Assembly: GCA_018902385.1 (NCBI GenBank)
Contig: JABSSW010000058.1
Span: 62,001 to 126,000 of the forward strand
Source of the DNA: Physcia stellaris
Taxonomy: Eukaryota; Ascomycota; Lecanoromycetes; Caliciales; Physciaceae
Direction: 5' to 3'
DNA length: 64,000 nucleotides
Part shown: positions 1-11,702 of the stretch, piece after piece
How the letters are laid out: the number at the start of each line of letters is the position of its first letter
Numbering within the stretch: the first letter of the stretch is position 1
Notes under the pieces: model-generated
Databases searched by the model: none
Seen by the model: only the letters and a program-made list of their open reading frames with translations
What the model was told of the DNA's origin: nothing
Made by a program: the position numbers and the translations under genes

Positions 1-2383
1 TTGAAACGGTCAGCAATGGTGACTTTCGGGCAATTTTTGCCACATCCATCTTTGACCTCAATGTTGGAGGATTAGAGCGTAGCGGGGCCATCTGCTGGAG
101 GAGAGTGGAGAGTTTTAAGATATTGATGCTGAATCAAGTGTAAATCTACCAAAAATGGTAAATCGAGAAGAAAGTATGTTCTTTGTTCACGGGTGCCACA
201 ACGTTGAAGAAGCGTAGCTTTCATTCAGGTCACCTTAGAATGAAGCTCTTTTCCTTGCATCAAGATGCCGACTCCAAGAAGGATGAAATGTAAGCTACTC
301 CTAAGCATGGGAGAAGTCCGAGGCTTGATGTAGACGGAAGATATTGGTCGTACCACCTTCTCATCCACAATCTTCCATCTCATGGAATTCCTAAAGATCG
401 GCAACCCTTCGACCATTTTCTTGGACCTATCTCTTTAAAGACAGCAAAAGTGGACTGACCAGCGTATTTATGGAGGAGTCTGAAGCTGCTCGGATTTATT
501 CTGAAGAATACCACGGTTTTGGGCGTGAAAATTGCAGGTGTCTCTAACAATATCGAAGGCATGCTGTGTATCTACTTCTCGCTCTGCTCGGCCTTTTCTA
601 TTACCTTGTTCTCGTGGAATCCCTGAAGAAGTCTGAGTTTCACACGGCGATTGAGGCTTGGACATCTGAATAAAAGAGATCTGCGTGAAGTGAAATGCCC
701 ATACATACTCACAAACAGCCATCTGCAATTTCTCATTGCAAAAGCATTCGTTAAGCGCTGTCATCGAACGCTTGTTGTTTTTTCTTTCTCAGCGAATCTT
801 TCGGCCGTTCTCGTCCTCGTACAGCAACAGATTCTGCAACATCCAAATGAGTGTTCGTATCGTTGATGAGATTCGTTTCGTCAGGCTTCGGGAAATCGTT
901 AATAGTAAGACATTGATTCAAGTCTCCGCTCGTGTTGAATTGGCGATGTTCTGGCTTGATATCACGTCAATGAGAATGCATCTCGCGAAGATTAACGGGG
1001 GTGTGAGTATGGTGAGAATTCAAGGGTGTGAGTGTAGTGAAAGGGGGTGTGGGTGCATCAGTTGCCGAAACAAATACGGCTTGGATATGTAAGGAGAGGG
1101 CACTGGAGTAGTGTGTGTCTACCGCTTAGCCTAGCAAACGAGCTCATAGCAACGCCAGGCCTTTACGCCGCCACTTCCCGCGGCTGAGAGAAAGGCAACA
1201 TTTGTACTTGGAACGTTTACTGAACAGACATCGGTTAAAGCACACTACAGAATCGGAGGAAAGTTCCGTCTTTGCTCTACCACCGATCCTGAGTGCCAAG
1301 TCGGTATGAAAGAAGCTCCTCGATCTTGGAGATTGCACAAACTAGCTCGGTGCTGAACCGTCTTGTAAAATTTTCAGTCTAATCGACGAGTTGAAGAGCT
1401 ATCCTGAGTTTTGGCTGACGTAGTTATTAATACTGACTGTGATCAGAAGGTCTGACTTTGTTGAAAGCTACTTGTTTAGCTAAATGAGCAACGCAGTCAC
1501 GACTGATGCTAAAATCATTCGACATTCATTGCTGCGTCTTGCCTAAACTTATAACCCTGAGAGGTTGAGACTCCTCCAGATTATATTGAGCCGAGAAAAG
1601 CTCGGTAAAAGGCGAGAGGTTCATAGACTAGGGTACTGGTTGGAAGTAGTAGATGAGAAATTTACAAGCCTACAGGCCATGACCCGGATGTCTGAATCAA
1701 TTAGAAGCAACTTCCTCTTAGCTTGAACGATCCGCGTTGCTACCTGTGTAATATAAACGCGCAAATACAATATCCTTTCTTTGGCCGGGTATATATCGAA
1801 CATCGTCTTTCTACCTGTCCGTTTGTGCTGTTATCCTTGACTTTGATTCATATCATCAACTCTTCAATTATTCTGAGCCAATTTCAAGCCACACGTGAGG
1901 CCTCAATTCTTTCATGTCCCGAAGGAAGGTCCCTAAAAACGAGGGATGCTGGATCGTGCCGCGCCAGCAAAATGCTCTGAGCTTTAGAGCCATGTCACAC
2001 CTGTAAGTCCTCTTCAGCCACGTGCCTCGGGGGCGCTTCATACGCCCCATCATCTGTGTTGGTCCAAAGGGCAGCGACACAATAATGGCAAACATCTTGA
2101 ACAAATGAGGTTTCCCGATCATGGACAGCCTCGTCGGAACTGTGCTTGAATGGCTTATCAAAGCTGTGGCGTTTAGGCAGTACTTGTGTCAGTTGATTGG
2201 TTTAGGGGAAGGACCCTGTTAGAGCTCCCTAATCGCAGTATCGTATTGTTGGTACCCAAACCGTCCAATTGCGAACTTCTATATGGTGAGTTCCTGTGAC
2301 CCAAGATTAGCTAAACCCTTATATAGGAAGACGTAGTTCGAAGTCGATTAGAATGCAACGCCCGAAAGCCGCTAAAGCTGCAC
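1..2383. other. No supported gene; left-edge intergenic sequence
   Basis: Base composition is balanced and all open frames are short (under about 120 codons). None shows a recognisable domain, a convincing splice-joined extension or a family resemblance. I looked on both strands for intron-joined continuations and found none I could defend. The segment may hold 3' sequence of the minus-strand gene that starts near 3446, or decayed sequence. Confidence 0.5.
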
Positions 2384-3446
2384 TTACTCGTCGAATATTG
2401 TAATATACATCTTGCGATTTGCGCCGAGGCCGCCTATCCTACCAGCCTTTTTTTGGAAGCGGAGGCACTTAGCAACCAGTGCCGTTGATGCTTCCCAAAG
2501 TTCGAACCAAGATGCCGTCGTAACTCTCCTATCACTCGAGTCGATAACAAACATACACCTCTCGTCATCGCCTGCTAATGTGTACGGAAGCGGTATTGTT
2601 GGCCTTGTATCGCCGGCTCTTCCGAAAAGCTCTTCGGGGGCACGATGATTTGCCATCCCTGACAATAGGAGTGAACAGGAACCAACCGGCGGGGCAATTC
2701 GTCCCGCACACGAAATTTGCGGCCTGTATGGTTGCATGGTCATGGTGAAATAGCTGCGTTGTTCTAGTAATAGTCAGATAGTTCTTAGCCACTGGCAGAC
2801 TCAGTCTGAGAGTAATCCGCATAAGCGAGCGTGCTGGGGATTTTAGCTATTACTGATCATAGAATAAATTTGTCAATGGAGTTATGGTTCAACTCGAACC
2901 TATAATCAATTCTATGGCCTTGTGTGAGGACTTACCAAAACTTGTTACCATCCCACCACGCCGCGTTTCCGCTGGACAACGTGCCAGAAGAGCAAAGGCA
3001 ATGTCGCGCAAAGTCCTGCCATCTGTAATACCCTCATCTTCGGCTGCCGATAGGTACAACGTAACAATACAGCGTGCGTCGTCTACCATCCTATCAACAA
3101 GCTAGATCTGGCAGCTCTCGTTTGTAAATCATGACTTACCACTAACCCAATTGTACGGAAGAGCAATACCCTGTCCTCCAGACTCACGTTGAAAGAATGT
3201 TAATCGTGCCCGGGAGCCATCTATCTTCGAAGCTGCGTTCTGGCAGCTCTCTGGATCTGCTACGGGATAAGAGATAGGTTCGCAATGATATCTCGGTGAT
3301 AGGTGACCTGGATATCCCAACGTGTTGTTTGTGGTAGAGGAATTAACGATGTTGGAAACAGCCAATGGAAGTATTAATGGGTCAAGAGTTGCCGATGTGG
3401 CGATTTTGAGGAAGAGGCACAACTCCAATAGCCCGAAAGGAAACAT
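2384..3446 (-). CDS. Putative small secreted fungal protein (three exons)
   Basis: Proposed exons on the minus strand are 3446-3147, 3101-2936 and 2763-2384, which give 281 residues. The first exon begins with a hydrophobic stretch (MFPFGLLELCLFLKIATSA) that looks like a cleavable signal peptide. The rest has scattered cysteines, no further membrane segment, and a C-terminal part with a tryptophan/cysteine region followed by a glycine-rich tail (GRIGGLGANRKM). I recall this layout from uncharacterised secreted proteins of filamentous ascomycetes, but I cannot name a domain. The phases of all three exons agree only if the first donor is the GTTAGT at 3146-3141 rather than the better-looking GTAAGT seven bases further on, so this join is the weak point. 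The second intron (about 172 bases) has a good branch-site-like CTGAC before its acceptor. Function unknown. Confidence 0.55.
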
Positions 3447-4861
3447 GATGCTTATATAAGCCAGGCGAGATGATTACAAAGGACTAACCAGAGGCTCATA
3501 TACTGGTGAATGACGCAGGGAAATTGGTAAAACGTCAGCTGGGCTTTTGATATATAGGAACTTGCACGGACATCATAGCACTGGGAAGAAGACAAGAAGA
3601 CACTGGCGGGCGGAAATGCGGTTCATCGACTTATAGGTGAGGAGGCAGGCCAGGCCATGGGCCAAGTTCCTCGGGAGGCGATTTATCCCCCGAGGCTACC
3701 GTCACAGTGAGTAGGCCTCTGAACCAGTCGGTAGGAACATTGCCAGTCTAAGAGCATGACCAGATGGCTTTGGATGCGCACGACAGTACCGAGTGTATCA
3801 ATTAAGTTCCAATCAAGCGACCGTTGGCATGTTTCAACGTCTGCCGCCAACGTGGTGATCACATAGGCGATAATGGCATAGGCGCTCCAGGGCTGCATGA
3901 GGTGAGCGGGTGAGCCTGCAGGTTTATTTCTGAAAGCACAGATCGAGAAGATCGCCTCAATCATCTGACAGTAGTGGAATAATGTCCCTACATGCTGGTC
4001 TTGAGCCTGTGGTGTGATGGATTGGTCTTTTGGGCCACCAAGCAGCAGCGTCACTGTCTGAGGTGGTGTAGCATGCGAGCGGCAATAGGATGTAACTTCC
4101 AGAAGCGTAATCTCTCCGCAATTTGACTAGCAATAAAAGCGACGCTGGCCCCGAAGTGTTTTTCATATTGTTACTTGATCTGCTATGACGAGGATGCTTA
4201 TATTGCTCCAGGCGCGGGAGGCACGAGCACTACATTTTGTTCTCCCGCTTAGCGCCTTGCATGGAATCACGACAGGTGGTTGGATCAAAAGGAATTCAAT
4301 TCTAATGGCGGATGGCCACATTAGTAGTGGCAAGATTGCTGCAATCAGGGACATGGCCGTATTGCCTAGATAAGGAGACAACGCCAAAGCAAGCCACGGA
4401 AGGTTCGTGGTATCGAAATCGTGACAATGTTTCCCATTTCTTTGAATCGAAAAGTTCAAACAACCATTGGTGGATTATCGCATCGCGGTCATCGTGATTT
4501 GCGACACTGCTAGCAGAGAGAAAGTAAGACGGTGTTTTCGTTGAGGTGGCGCATCGGTTGAAGTGATCCAAGTCACCAGTGGACCGTGCAGTGGTACATC
4601 TCACTCCGAATTGTCGTGAAAATCTGGTAGGTCGAAATAGGGGAAGTTTCGGGTTTCGTTCCACGTATGATCACTTACAGCCCTGGTGAGGAAATTTTTG
4701 TTTTCCCGTTTAAAATCCTCTTTCTGCGGCACGTAAATATTATTGTCTGGGTCGAGTAATTGTCGAGGGTCCCGCTGCAAAGTGCTATGACACTGAGACG
4801 CGAAGACGGCATCAACTGGTCAACAGATTGTACAACGCGGTGTTGTAGATTAATATGACTC
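3447..4861. other. Intergenic; possible decayed minus-strand coding sequence
   Basis: Between 4459 and 3683 three overlapping minus-strand frames are open for 70-120 codons each. They have amino-acid composition like the C-terminal half of fungal Zn2Cys6 transcription factors: helical, leucine-rich, with a PWSAYAIIAYV stretch near 3860. I could not join them with credible introns, no DNA-binding domain is present, and the likeness is weak. The rest of the interval shows nothing I can name. It also contains the promoter of the secreted-protein gene starting at 3446. Confidence 0.25.
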
Positions 4862-6093
4862 TCAATCGCCCGCTAGACTTGCATACTGGACATCGCCTTC
4901 CCCGGGTGGAGGTGCTATTGAGGCCATGTCGTCCACGATATTATCGATAACGTCGGCGCCAGGCCCAGCACTCGAATTTGAGACAGCCTCGCGAGCAGCT
5001 GCAACAGCCTTCGCCGTATCTCTGCCTTGACGAGCAAACGCCATTCTTTCTTCCTGTTCCATGTTGTCTAGCGGTCTTGGCCGACCCCATTGAACACGTA
5101 ATGGACAGCCGGCAATGACAGCTTTGCCTTGGCAGTGTTCAGCCGCCGCTTCAGCTCCTTCTCTAGTGGCGTAGTTGATGAAAGCACAATGTGCGCGATG
5201 CGAACAGACAACGGATCGTAATGTACCAAATGGTGTGAAAAAGGTTCGAATGGTATGTTCGGGTAGATCGTCTTCAACCCCAGTAACGAAAAGTGAAGTA
5301 ATGTTGGGGTCTCGTGGAGGCAAAATATCTTGAGGTTGCGGTGGTATTTGAGCTGTGGATGGGAACGCACGCCCTCCTCTTGCGGCTCCCCTCCCGCCGC
5401 GATATGCTCCGCCTCGGGCCCCAGGGCTACCGCGGCTTGGGTTCTCATAAGGCTGTGGTCGCGGTGGCCCCGCAATCCTTCGCTGACCTTCTCCTTCGGG
5501 ACTCCGAGACCTGCGTCTTTCTTGGCTGCCTTCACTTGCAGTTGCCTCTAGACGTCTCTGACGTTTGTAGTATGGCTCACTGTTAGCTAATCGCCGAAGA
5601 AGCTCCCGCGCCTTCTCGTCGGTCTTTTCATATTCCTCGACGCCTCCTCTACCCTCCTCGATCTCTCGTTCGTTTTCTTGCGCGTAATATTCTCGATTGA
5701 CGCTGCTCTGTGGGCCAGGTGCCAGCATCTTTAAAGCCGCGTCTCGCACGACAATGGGTAAACCGTACGATAGATCTAGCATACAGCATTGACAGCAATT
5801 CTTGAGGCGTGCGCAGGTGAGGCAGATGTTTGTACGCTTGGCGCGGGCCGTGCGGTCTGCTTTCCAGCGAAATACTGTGAACGGTCGTGTACATAGCTGG
5901 TAGAATGGGTTAATATCCGATCGGGATAGATTATTCATGAAACGTACGGGGCGCTTACCTTGCATTCGGCGCCATGATCTTCCTTTAGCATCTGCACATA
6001 CGGGTTCTCGGGGAGGCAGTTTTCACACACGGATGGAAAGTCCGTTGTCTCCCAGCCAGACCGATTGAGATCTTGTTTGATTTGTGGTGGCAT
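4862..6093 (-). CDS. slt11: Pre-mRNA splicing factor Slt11/Ecm2 (RBM22 family)
   Basis: Two exons, 6093-5959 and 5896-4862, joined across a 62-base GT-AG intron, give 389 residues. RBM22/Ecm2 proteins belong to the Prp19-associated part of the spliceosome. They contact the U6 internal stem-loop and help form the active site in the nucleus. The N-terminus (about 1-100) has the family's conserved cysteine pairs ([37 protein letters not shown]) and the [14 protein letters not shown] block. A single RRM lies at about 243-315 (SLFVTGV as RNP2-like, [11 protein letters not shown] as RNP1-like). Between them is a low-complexity RS/RGG-rich linker. The CCCH zinc finger that animal RBM22 carries at this place is not visible. 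The start is chosen because exon 1 begins with the conserved acidic/aromatic lead ([12 protein letters not shown]). It diverges from erg6, with 396 bases between start codons. Confidence 0.9.
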
Positions 6094-6489
6094 GATGGTG
6101 GAAATCCCCTCTTCAGCAAGATAGCATGAGAGTGAAGTATTAATACTCTGTTCAAATGATGTAGAGAAGCATCCAGAATAGTACGTTGGTCATCAAGACA
6201 ACAGGCCAAATGTGAATTGCACGTGGATCGGGATCGGTCAAAGGTTTTGCCGTCTCCAGTTGAGGCTGAAGAGTTGATCGAAGGGATTGGAAGTGGGACC
6301 ACGCGAGCCATCTCTCGGCCCGCATCGCCCCCTGTCAAAAAAAAAAAGTCGAGATTGGGCGTCAGTAGTCACTCATCACTCGAGCATGTGTGCCATGGTC
6401 CGTTTGTTGTCCAGTTGTTGTCCAGACTAACCCTTCTTAATACCCATCTGTTCTATTCCCCTCCATAATTGTCACGCTGACTGATCGTT
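6094..6489. promoter_or_regulatory. Shared divergent promoter of slt11 and erg6
   Basis: A 396-base head-to-head interval separates the two start codons. It carries a poly(dA) tract at about 6338-6348, a common nucleosome-free element of fungal promoters, nearer the erg6 side. I do not see a convincing sterol-response element. That the two genes share regulation is inference from spacing only. Confidence 0.5.
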
Positions 6490-7727
6490 ATGTCTCCAAT
6501 TGCCCTCGAGAGCGAAGATCATGATCGCGATGCCGCGTTCAACAAAGCACTCCACGGTAAATCAGCAGCAGAACGCGGCGGCATTCGATCGATGCTTAAG
6601 AAAGATCCTGCAGCGCAGAAGGCGGCTGTGGAAGAATACTTCAAGCATTGGGACAACAAAAGTGCGAGTACCGAGACCGAAGAGATACGGGAGGTCAGTA
6701 CACGAACTCTTTGCACCCCTTCCAATGCTGACCCATCCACAGTCCCGTAAAGCGGAGTACGCTACTTTGACGAGACAGTAAGGCCTGCCCTTCCCGAAGA
6801 TCATGTCCAGAACATTGACTAGTACGAAGCTACTACAATCTCGCAACCGACATCTATGAATATGGCTGGGGCAGTTCCTTCCACTTCTGCCGCTTCGCTT
6901 ACGGCGAGGGGTTTTATCAAGCCATTGCCCGCCATGAGCACTATCTTGCACATATGATGGGTCTCCGCGACGGAATGAAAGTCCTTGATGTTGGCTGCGG
7001 AGTCGGTGGCCCGGCGCGCGAAATTGCCAAATTCACTGGCGCCAACATCATAGGTCTCAACAACAACGACTATCAAATCGAGCGTGCAACAAAGTATGCT
7101 CAGAAGGAGGGATTGTCGAATCAATTGAAATTTACCAAGGGCGATTTCATGCAGATGTCTTTCCCGCCGGAGACGTTCGACGCCGTTTATGCTATTGAGG
7201 CTACTGTTCACGCTCCTTCGCTCGAGGGGGTGTATTCTCAAATTTACCGCGTCCTGAAGCCCGGCGGAGTCTTCGGTGTATATGAATGGCTTATGACTGA
7301 CGACTACGATAATTCGAATCCAGAACACAGGGAAATTCGCCTTGGCATAGAACAAGGTGATGGCATCTCGAACATGGTCAAGATCTCGGAAGGGATCAGA
7401 GCTATGAAAGCTGCAGGCTTTGAACTGGAGATACACGAGGACTTGGCAGATAGACAAGATGCACGACCCTGGTATTATCCTCTGGATGGGGATTTAAGGA
7501 TGGCAGGTAGCATTGGAGATATCCTAACCATAGCACGCATGACAAAGTGGGGACGGTTTATTGCTCATAATTCGATAGGGGGCGCTGAAAGGCTAGGCCT
7601 GTTACCGAAGGGAACCCGGAAGACGGCAGATAGTCTAGGTTTGGCCGCCGATTGCTTGGTAGCAGGAGCGAAACAGCACCTCTTTACACCTATGTACCTG
7701 ATGGTCGGCAGAAAACCGAATGCCTAG
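6490..7727 (+). CDS. erg6: Sterol 24-C-methyltransferase (ERG6)
   Basis: Three exons, 6490-6693, 6743-6777 and 6830-7727, give 378 residues, the usual length for this family. The enzyme transfers a methyl group from S-adenosylmethionine to C-24 of the sterol side chain in ergosterol synthesis and works at the ER and lipid droplets. The YEYGWG sterol-binding block (about 89-94) is followed by the SAM motif [10 protein letters not shown] (about 132-141). Further on come [10 protein letters not shown] and the post-motif I-III blocks IEATVHAP and [13 protein letters not shown], then a C-terminal sterol-methyltransferase domain ending [11 protein letters not shown]. Exon 2 is only 35 bases. The third exon begins after a non-consensus-looking acceptor (ACGAAG), which is the one that restores the conserved residue before YYNLATD. 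It converges on the NC2-beta gene, 390 bases apart. Confidence 0.95.
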
Positions 7728-8117
7728 TATGTTTGGATCCTTCTACTACCTTCTTAGAGCCGACCACAGGGAAGAGCGAGGTTTCTTATCTATGAAAAGC
7801 ATGGCATAAAATGTACATACCCGGAGCTGTCAAGTCGCCTAATAACCTAATAGTAGATCATTAGAATCACGTCCATTGTCACGGAGCAATCAGACAATTT
7901 TGGCAGCTAGGTAAATCTTAGGTATGAGGGTGACGAGTTTATGTGTGATCCGGGTATCTTCAATCTAGTGATTCACAAGGGACAAGCAATCCTAACCTGG
8001 CCAATGCCCTTCGAAATAATCAAGCCGCTAGGGGAATATCCCGCTACGGAGTCCGCCTTAAGACCTACAGAAAGCCGCACGAACACCAGCCATATCCTCT
8101 CCGCGGACAGCCATGAT
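7728..8117. other. Convergent 3' intergenic region
   Basis: These 390 bases lie between the stop codons of erg6 and the NC2-beta gene. The interval should hold both 3' UTRs and polyadenylation signals. I see no coding sequence, RNA gene or repeat in it. Confidence 0.6.
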
Positions 8118-9276
8118 TTACTCTGAAGGGCCTTGGTTGTACTTGTCGGTAGCCATTTGGAACAACTCCCGCTGCTTGGCCTCCAACTCCTCTTGAGACA
8201 ATCCACTTTGATCCATCTTGCTCGTCTTCTTTTCCCGCGACTACTCAACGTGTTGGCATCGTTCTTAAACCCTCGCCACCTGGTTGCTGTTGCGATTCCA
8301 ATTCGAGGACATACCTTCAATTGCTCCTTCTGGTCCCCCGCCGTGGCCAGCACCTCCTGGACGTATTCCGGGAATCCCAACTCCTTCAACGCATCGCCAA
8401 CATGCTCCGGCGATATGGTCTTCTTACTCTCACGCTCCATGATGTCGTTTGCTTCCGAAGAGACGAGGGAGATGAATTCGACGCAGCAGTCGATGAGGAT
8501 ATCGCGTGCGTCTTTAGTCATGGTTTCGCCGGGAGGAAGGATTTCGGAGATTATCTTTGACACCGTTGCTAGAATGGAGGGGGAGGATTAGCTTTGGGGC
8601 CCGACGAATATGGTCTGAAAAGTAGAGAGTGAAGGAGATGCGTGCCGTCGTTGAGGAGGGTGCGCTGTCGAACGAAACATTGCAACCAGGGAGCACTGCA
8701 ACTATATGCTTCAATCGTAACAGTGCCGCTCCGATAGGCTTTTGGGTTGTTATTGTGGTATCATCAAGAACGTCCCGTGCTAAAGTGCTAAGGTACCATC
8801 TCCCTTTTGGATTATTCTTGCGACCGTACCTGGACGAAATAAGAGAGAGCAAGCTATGGGGGTCCTAAAGATGATAAGGACGTGAAATGCTTGTCCGGCG
8901 TATGCTCAACAGGGACGGAGGAGGCAAACAATATAGAGCAGACCCCATAGAGATACTCATGACTTGTCCGTCTCGCTTGTCCAGATTACCCCATCTTTCT
9001 AACGCAACGAAGTGCTTATTGGGCATGTGCAGAGCCAAAGTTCATGAAGCTCGACCTGAGGAAACCAAGCAATGTCTTCTGGGTGATAAGGGATGAGAAA
9101 GTACTGTCTATACGATAGAGTGGAAGAAATCATAGAGAGAGAGAGAGAGAGAGAGAAAGAGAGCCTGGCATAGCTACCTTTGGGGAGGGAGAGATCGTCA
9201 TTACCTTCGTGAGATATTAGCAACAATCGTACATGGGAGGCAGAAGTAGCATACCACCGAATTCCCGGTCAGACAT
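8118..9276 (-). CDS. NC2-beta / Dr1 transcriptional regulator (histone-fold)
   Basis: Four exons on the minus strand, 9276-9255, 9204-9178, 8568-8315 and 8240-8118, give 141 residues. NC2-beta (Dr1) pairs with NC2-alpha through a histone fold. The dimer grips TBP on promoter DNA, blocking TFIIA/TFIIB or redistributing TBP. Residues 1-16 carry the conserved lead-in MSDREFGGNDDLSLPK. The histone fold follows at about 18-95 (KIISEILPP, DARDILIDCCVEFI, SSEANDI, KKTISPEHVGDALKELGF). The C-terminal QSGLSQEELEAKQRELF helix matches the TBP-contacting tail of the family. Exons 1 and 2 are tiny (22 and 27 bases) and are supported by phase and by the conserved N-terminus. Intron 2 is about 609 bases, ten times the local norm, and holds a (GA)n tract. 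Confidence 0.9.
9131..9163. repeat. (GA)n microsatellite inside the long NC2-beta intron
   Basis: About 30 bases of nearly pure GA on the plus strand, read as a CT tract in the transcript. It lies just downstream of the 5' splice site of the 609-base intron and could serve as a binding site for polypyrimidine-tract proteins; that is inference. Confidence 0.85.
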
Positions 9277-10774
9277 GATTGAGGCTATGGGTCCCGCCGG
9301 TAGGTGTAATGTTTCTTAGCTATTCGGAGGTCTCAAACTATGGAGTGACATTGTAAAGAGACGCCGGAATATCTAGGAGATCTAGAAAGGGTTAAAGTCT
9401 GTCATCGAGTCTCGTTTCTTATCACAACATCGTTGGTTTAAGCGAGAAACTAGCGTTGATATAGATTACATACAAGCCTTAAGCTATTTGTTTCAGAACT
9501 TCTCATCACCGCCCCAGCCCACTCGTCACTATTTTCGAGAAATTGCCCAAGCAGCATCTGTGTCTGATGTATTGTGACAGAGCAGTATCTTAATCCATTG
9601 CGACCCGTTGCACACTGCCCTCCCACCGAGTTCCATGCGTTGACCGTGAGATACAATACGCCAGGATGGTCCGACTGTCGGATTCTTTGGTTTCAAGGTA
9701 AGCTATGCTACACCTCATTCCCTGCATGTGACCATTCTATGATGAACGTCGTGTCGCCCCTATCAGACCATCGAGCTTAGCTCTGCTGGTGACGTACCTG
9801 TCCTAGCCAAACGGACTATCTGATCCTACCTGTCACAATGCCGCACCTTTGTCGAGAATGTTATAGTTATACCTTTACTAATCTTTCGCCAGCTTAGATA
9901 CTCCCACTTAATTGAGAATGCACAGTAAGAGCTCTTAGAAATGTGGATCCCGGTACATGCAGAACGAGTCGACTTTGATATCAAGCGGACCGCAAGAGCT
10001 GTCACAGGACGACAATGAGCTACGCATAGAGCTCCTCGTCAGCTTGTAGTATGACTGTGCTAGGTAGGTCTTCATTTCGTCTCTTGACATCCAGTCTCGA
10101 ATGCCAAAAACAATGATGAACAAAACAAAGTACTATCAAATACAGATCTACAATGACGAACAATTTTGGTTCGATTACCTGATAATTTCTATCCTTGATA
10201 ATGACAACCAATACTTCAGAGAAGGTTGCAGGCTGATATGTAAAAGCAGTCTTCATCACAGAGCAAATAGGTTCTACTGGCCCGGTGTAGTAGCGCCTGG
10301 GTTAAGCACCTAAGGCTGGCAAATTCCGCTCACCATTATCACATGGTTGCTAGCCAATACCAGTCGACGACTGCCTTGGCAAGGACTGCAAACGATGAAT
10401 GGAAATTCCGAAAAGACCCTTGGCGCAGAGACTAAGGCAAATGAGGCGTCCCTATACGTGTAGGTAGACTCGATGTTGGACACAATAATCTTCTCCCTCA
10501 AGAGTGCTTATGATGCAACCCAAATATTTCATGCTAATACCAAGTCGTCTACGGTCAATGCGGAGAAACTCCAAGTCTTTTCATCTTTCGACTGAAGCAC
10601 TTCTCTATCTAGACGCTATCTTAATATCTAACGCTATGGTGCCGCAGCTGACATCAAATAGCAACAGGCCTGTCCCGCAGTGGGCTGAATAACTTTTTGG
10701 ATTTGATGTCATACCTGGAACCGGGGCCCCCACAAGCTGTATCAATTTGTCGCTTCGACAGGCGTAACGTATGT
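9277..10774. other. Intergenic, no supported gene
   Basis: 1.5 kb lies between the NC2-beta start codon and the 3' end of the SDR gene, both on the minus strand. All open frames are under 80 codons with no family resemblance. It should contain the NC2-beta promoter. I see no RNA gene or repeat. Confidence 0.5.
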
Positions 10775-11702
10775 CTATTCCTGAAAGGATGACAGGTCTT
10801 TGTCATTCCAACTAGCGGAAGGTCAGGACATATCCATTTCGGCGTGTCCGCGCAACAGAATACGTACCTTAAAAACCTCCCAGTCAGATCTCTAGGTCCG
10901 TCTACGGCAAGCTTCGCTATAACGTGGCCCGGCTGCTCTGGTTTTAGCAGACCACCTTCCTTGTGCAACTTGTGATAGCGAGCAACGTCTTTCTCTAGCA
11001 TTCCTGGCCCGTGAACTTCGCGAATATCTCTCTGCATATCTGTATCGACAACACCCGGCCGAACTGAAATGCTGGTCACATCAGGTTCCTCTGCCCCCAA
11101 AGTCAAGGCGAGATGGTTTAGTGCAGCTTTCGAGGCGCCGTAGGCACCCCAGCCAGTGTAGGCATTGATCGCTGCGCCTGAGGAAGTGAAGATGATGCGG
11201 CCATGAGACTTTCGCAGCGCAGGTAGTGCAGCCGTGACCTACAAGACGAGTCGTTTAGCGTGGCACCCGAAGCAATCCTTCCGACTATCGGACAGCTTAC
11301 CCATGCTACGGCGCTGAAGAAATTCACATCAAATCCCTTTTTCCAAGCTTCAACACTGCTATCGCTGATGCGGGTCACAGGCTCTAAAGTGCCGTGGTTC
11401 AAAACAAGAGCATCAATCTGCCCAAACTCTTCGAGAGTCGCCTCCACTGTTGATTGGGCGACTGCGGGATCACTGAGGTCGGCAGCAACAGCCTGAACTT
11501 GGGTTGGATGCTTTGCCTTGAGCTCCTGGAGAGCTGCACCGCTTCGTGCTAGTACGACAACGTTGTTTGAAGCTTCGATGAGGTATTGGGCGACCGCCAG
11601 TCCAATTCCTAGGTCTAATCAACTTCTGTCCTTGTCCGTCCTTTCAAGAGTTGTTTCGTTCTGACCTTTGGAAGCTCCCGTCACAATGATTGTTTTGGGC
11701 AT
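10775..11702 (-). CDS. Short-chain dehydrogenase/reductase (SDR)
   Basis: Four exons, 11702-11666, 11608-11301, 11238-10868 and 10811-10775, give 250 residues, the classical SDR length. The protein should be a cytosolic NAD(P)(H)-dependent oxidoreductase; its substrate cannot be read from sequence. The Rossmann fold starts at once: TGASKGIG at residues 8-15 bridges the first intron. The NHG motif (LVLNHGTLEP, near 88) replaces the usual NNAG. Catalytic residues are the serine in FTSSG (about 134-135) and Y148/K152 in YGASK. The RPGVVDTDMQ block follows the active site. The last exon supplies only the typical C-terminal SWND tail. All introns are 56-61 bases and phases agree. It resembles fungal SDRs of the YIR035C/sepiapterin-reductase-like group. 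It is divergent from the FAD oxidoreductase, 355 bases between start codons. Confidence 0.88.

Noticed and set aside
3683-4459. Minus-strand frames resembling a Zn2Cys6 transcription-factor C-terminus
   Set aside because: Composition is suggestive only; no DNA-binding domain and no credible intron joins between the three frames.
9450-10690. Short frames between the NC2-beta and SDR genes
   Set aside because: All under 80 codons (one minus frame at 10654-11106 is SDR exon 3 plus read-through), no conserved sequence and no splice-supported extension.
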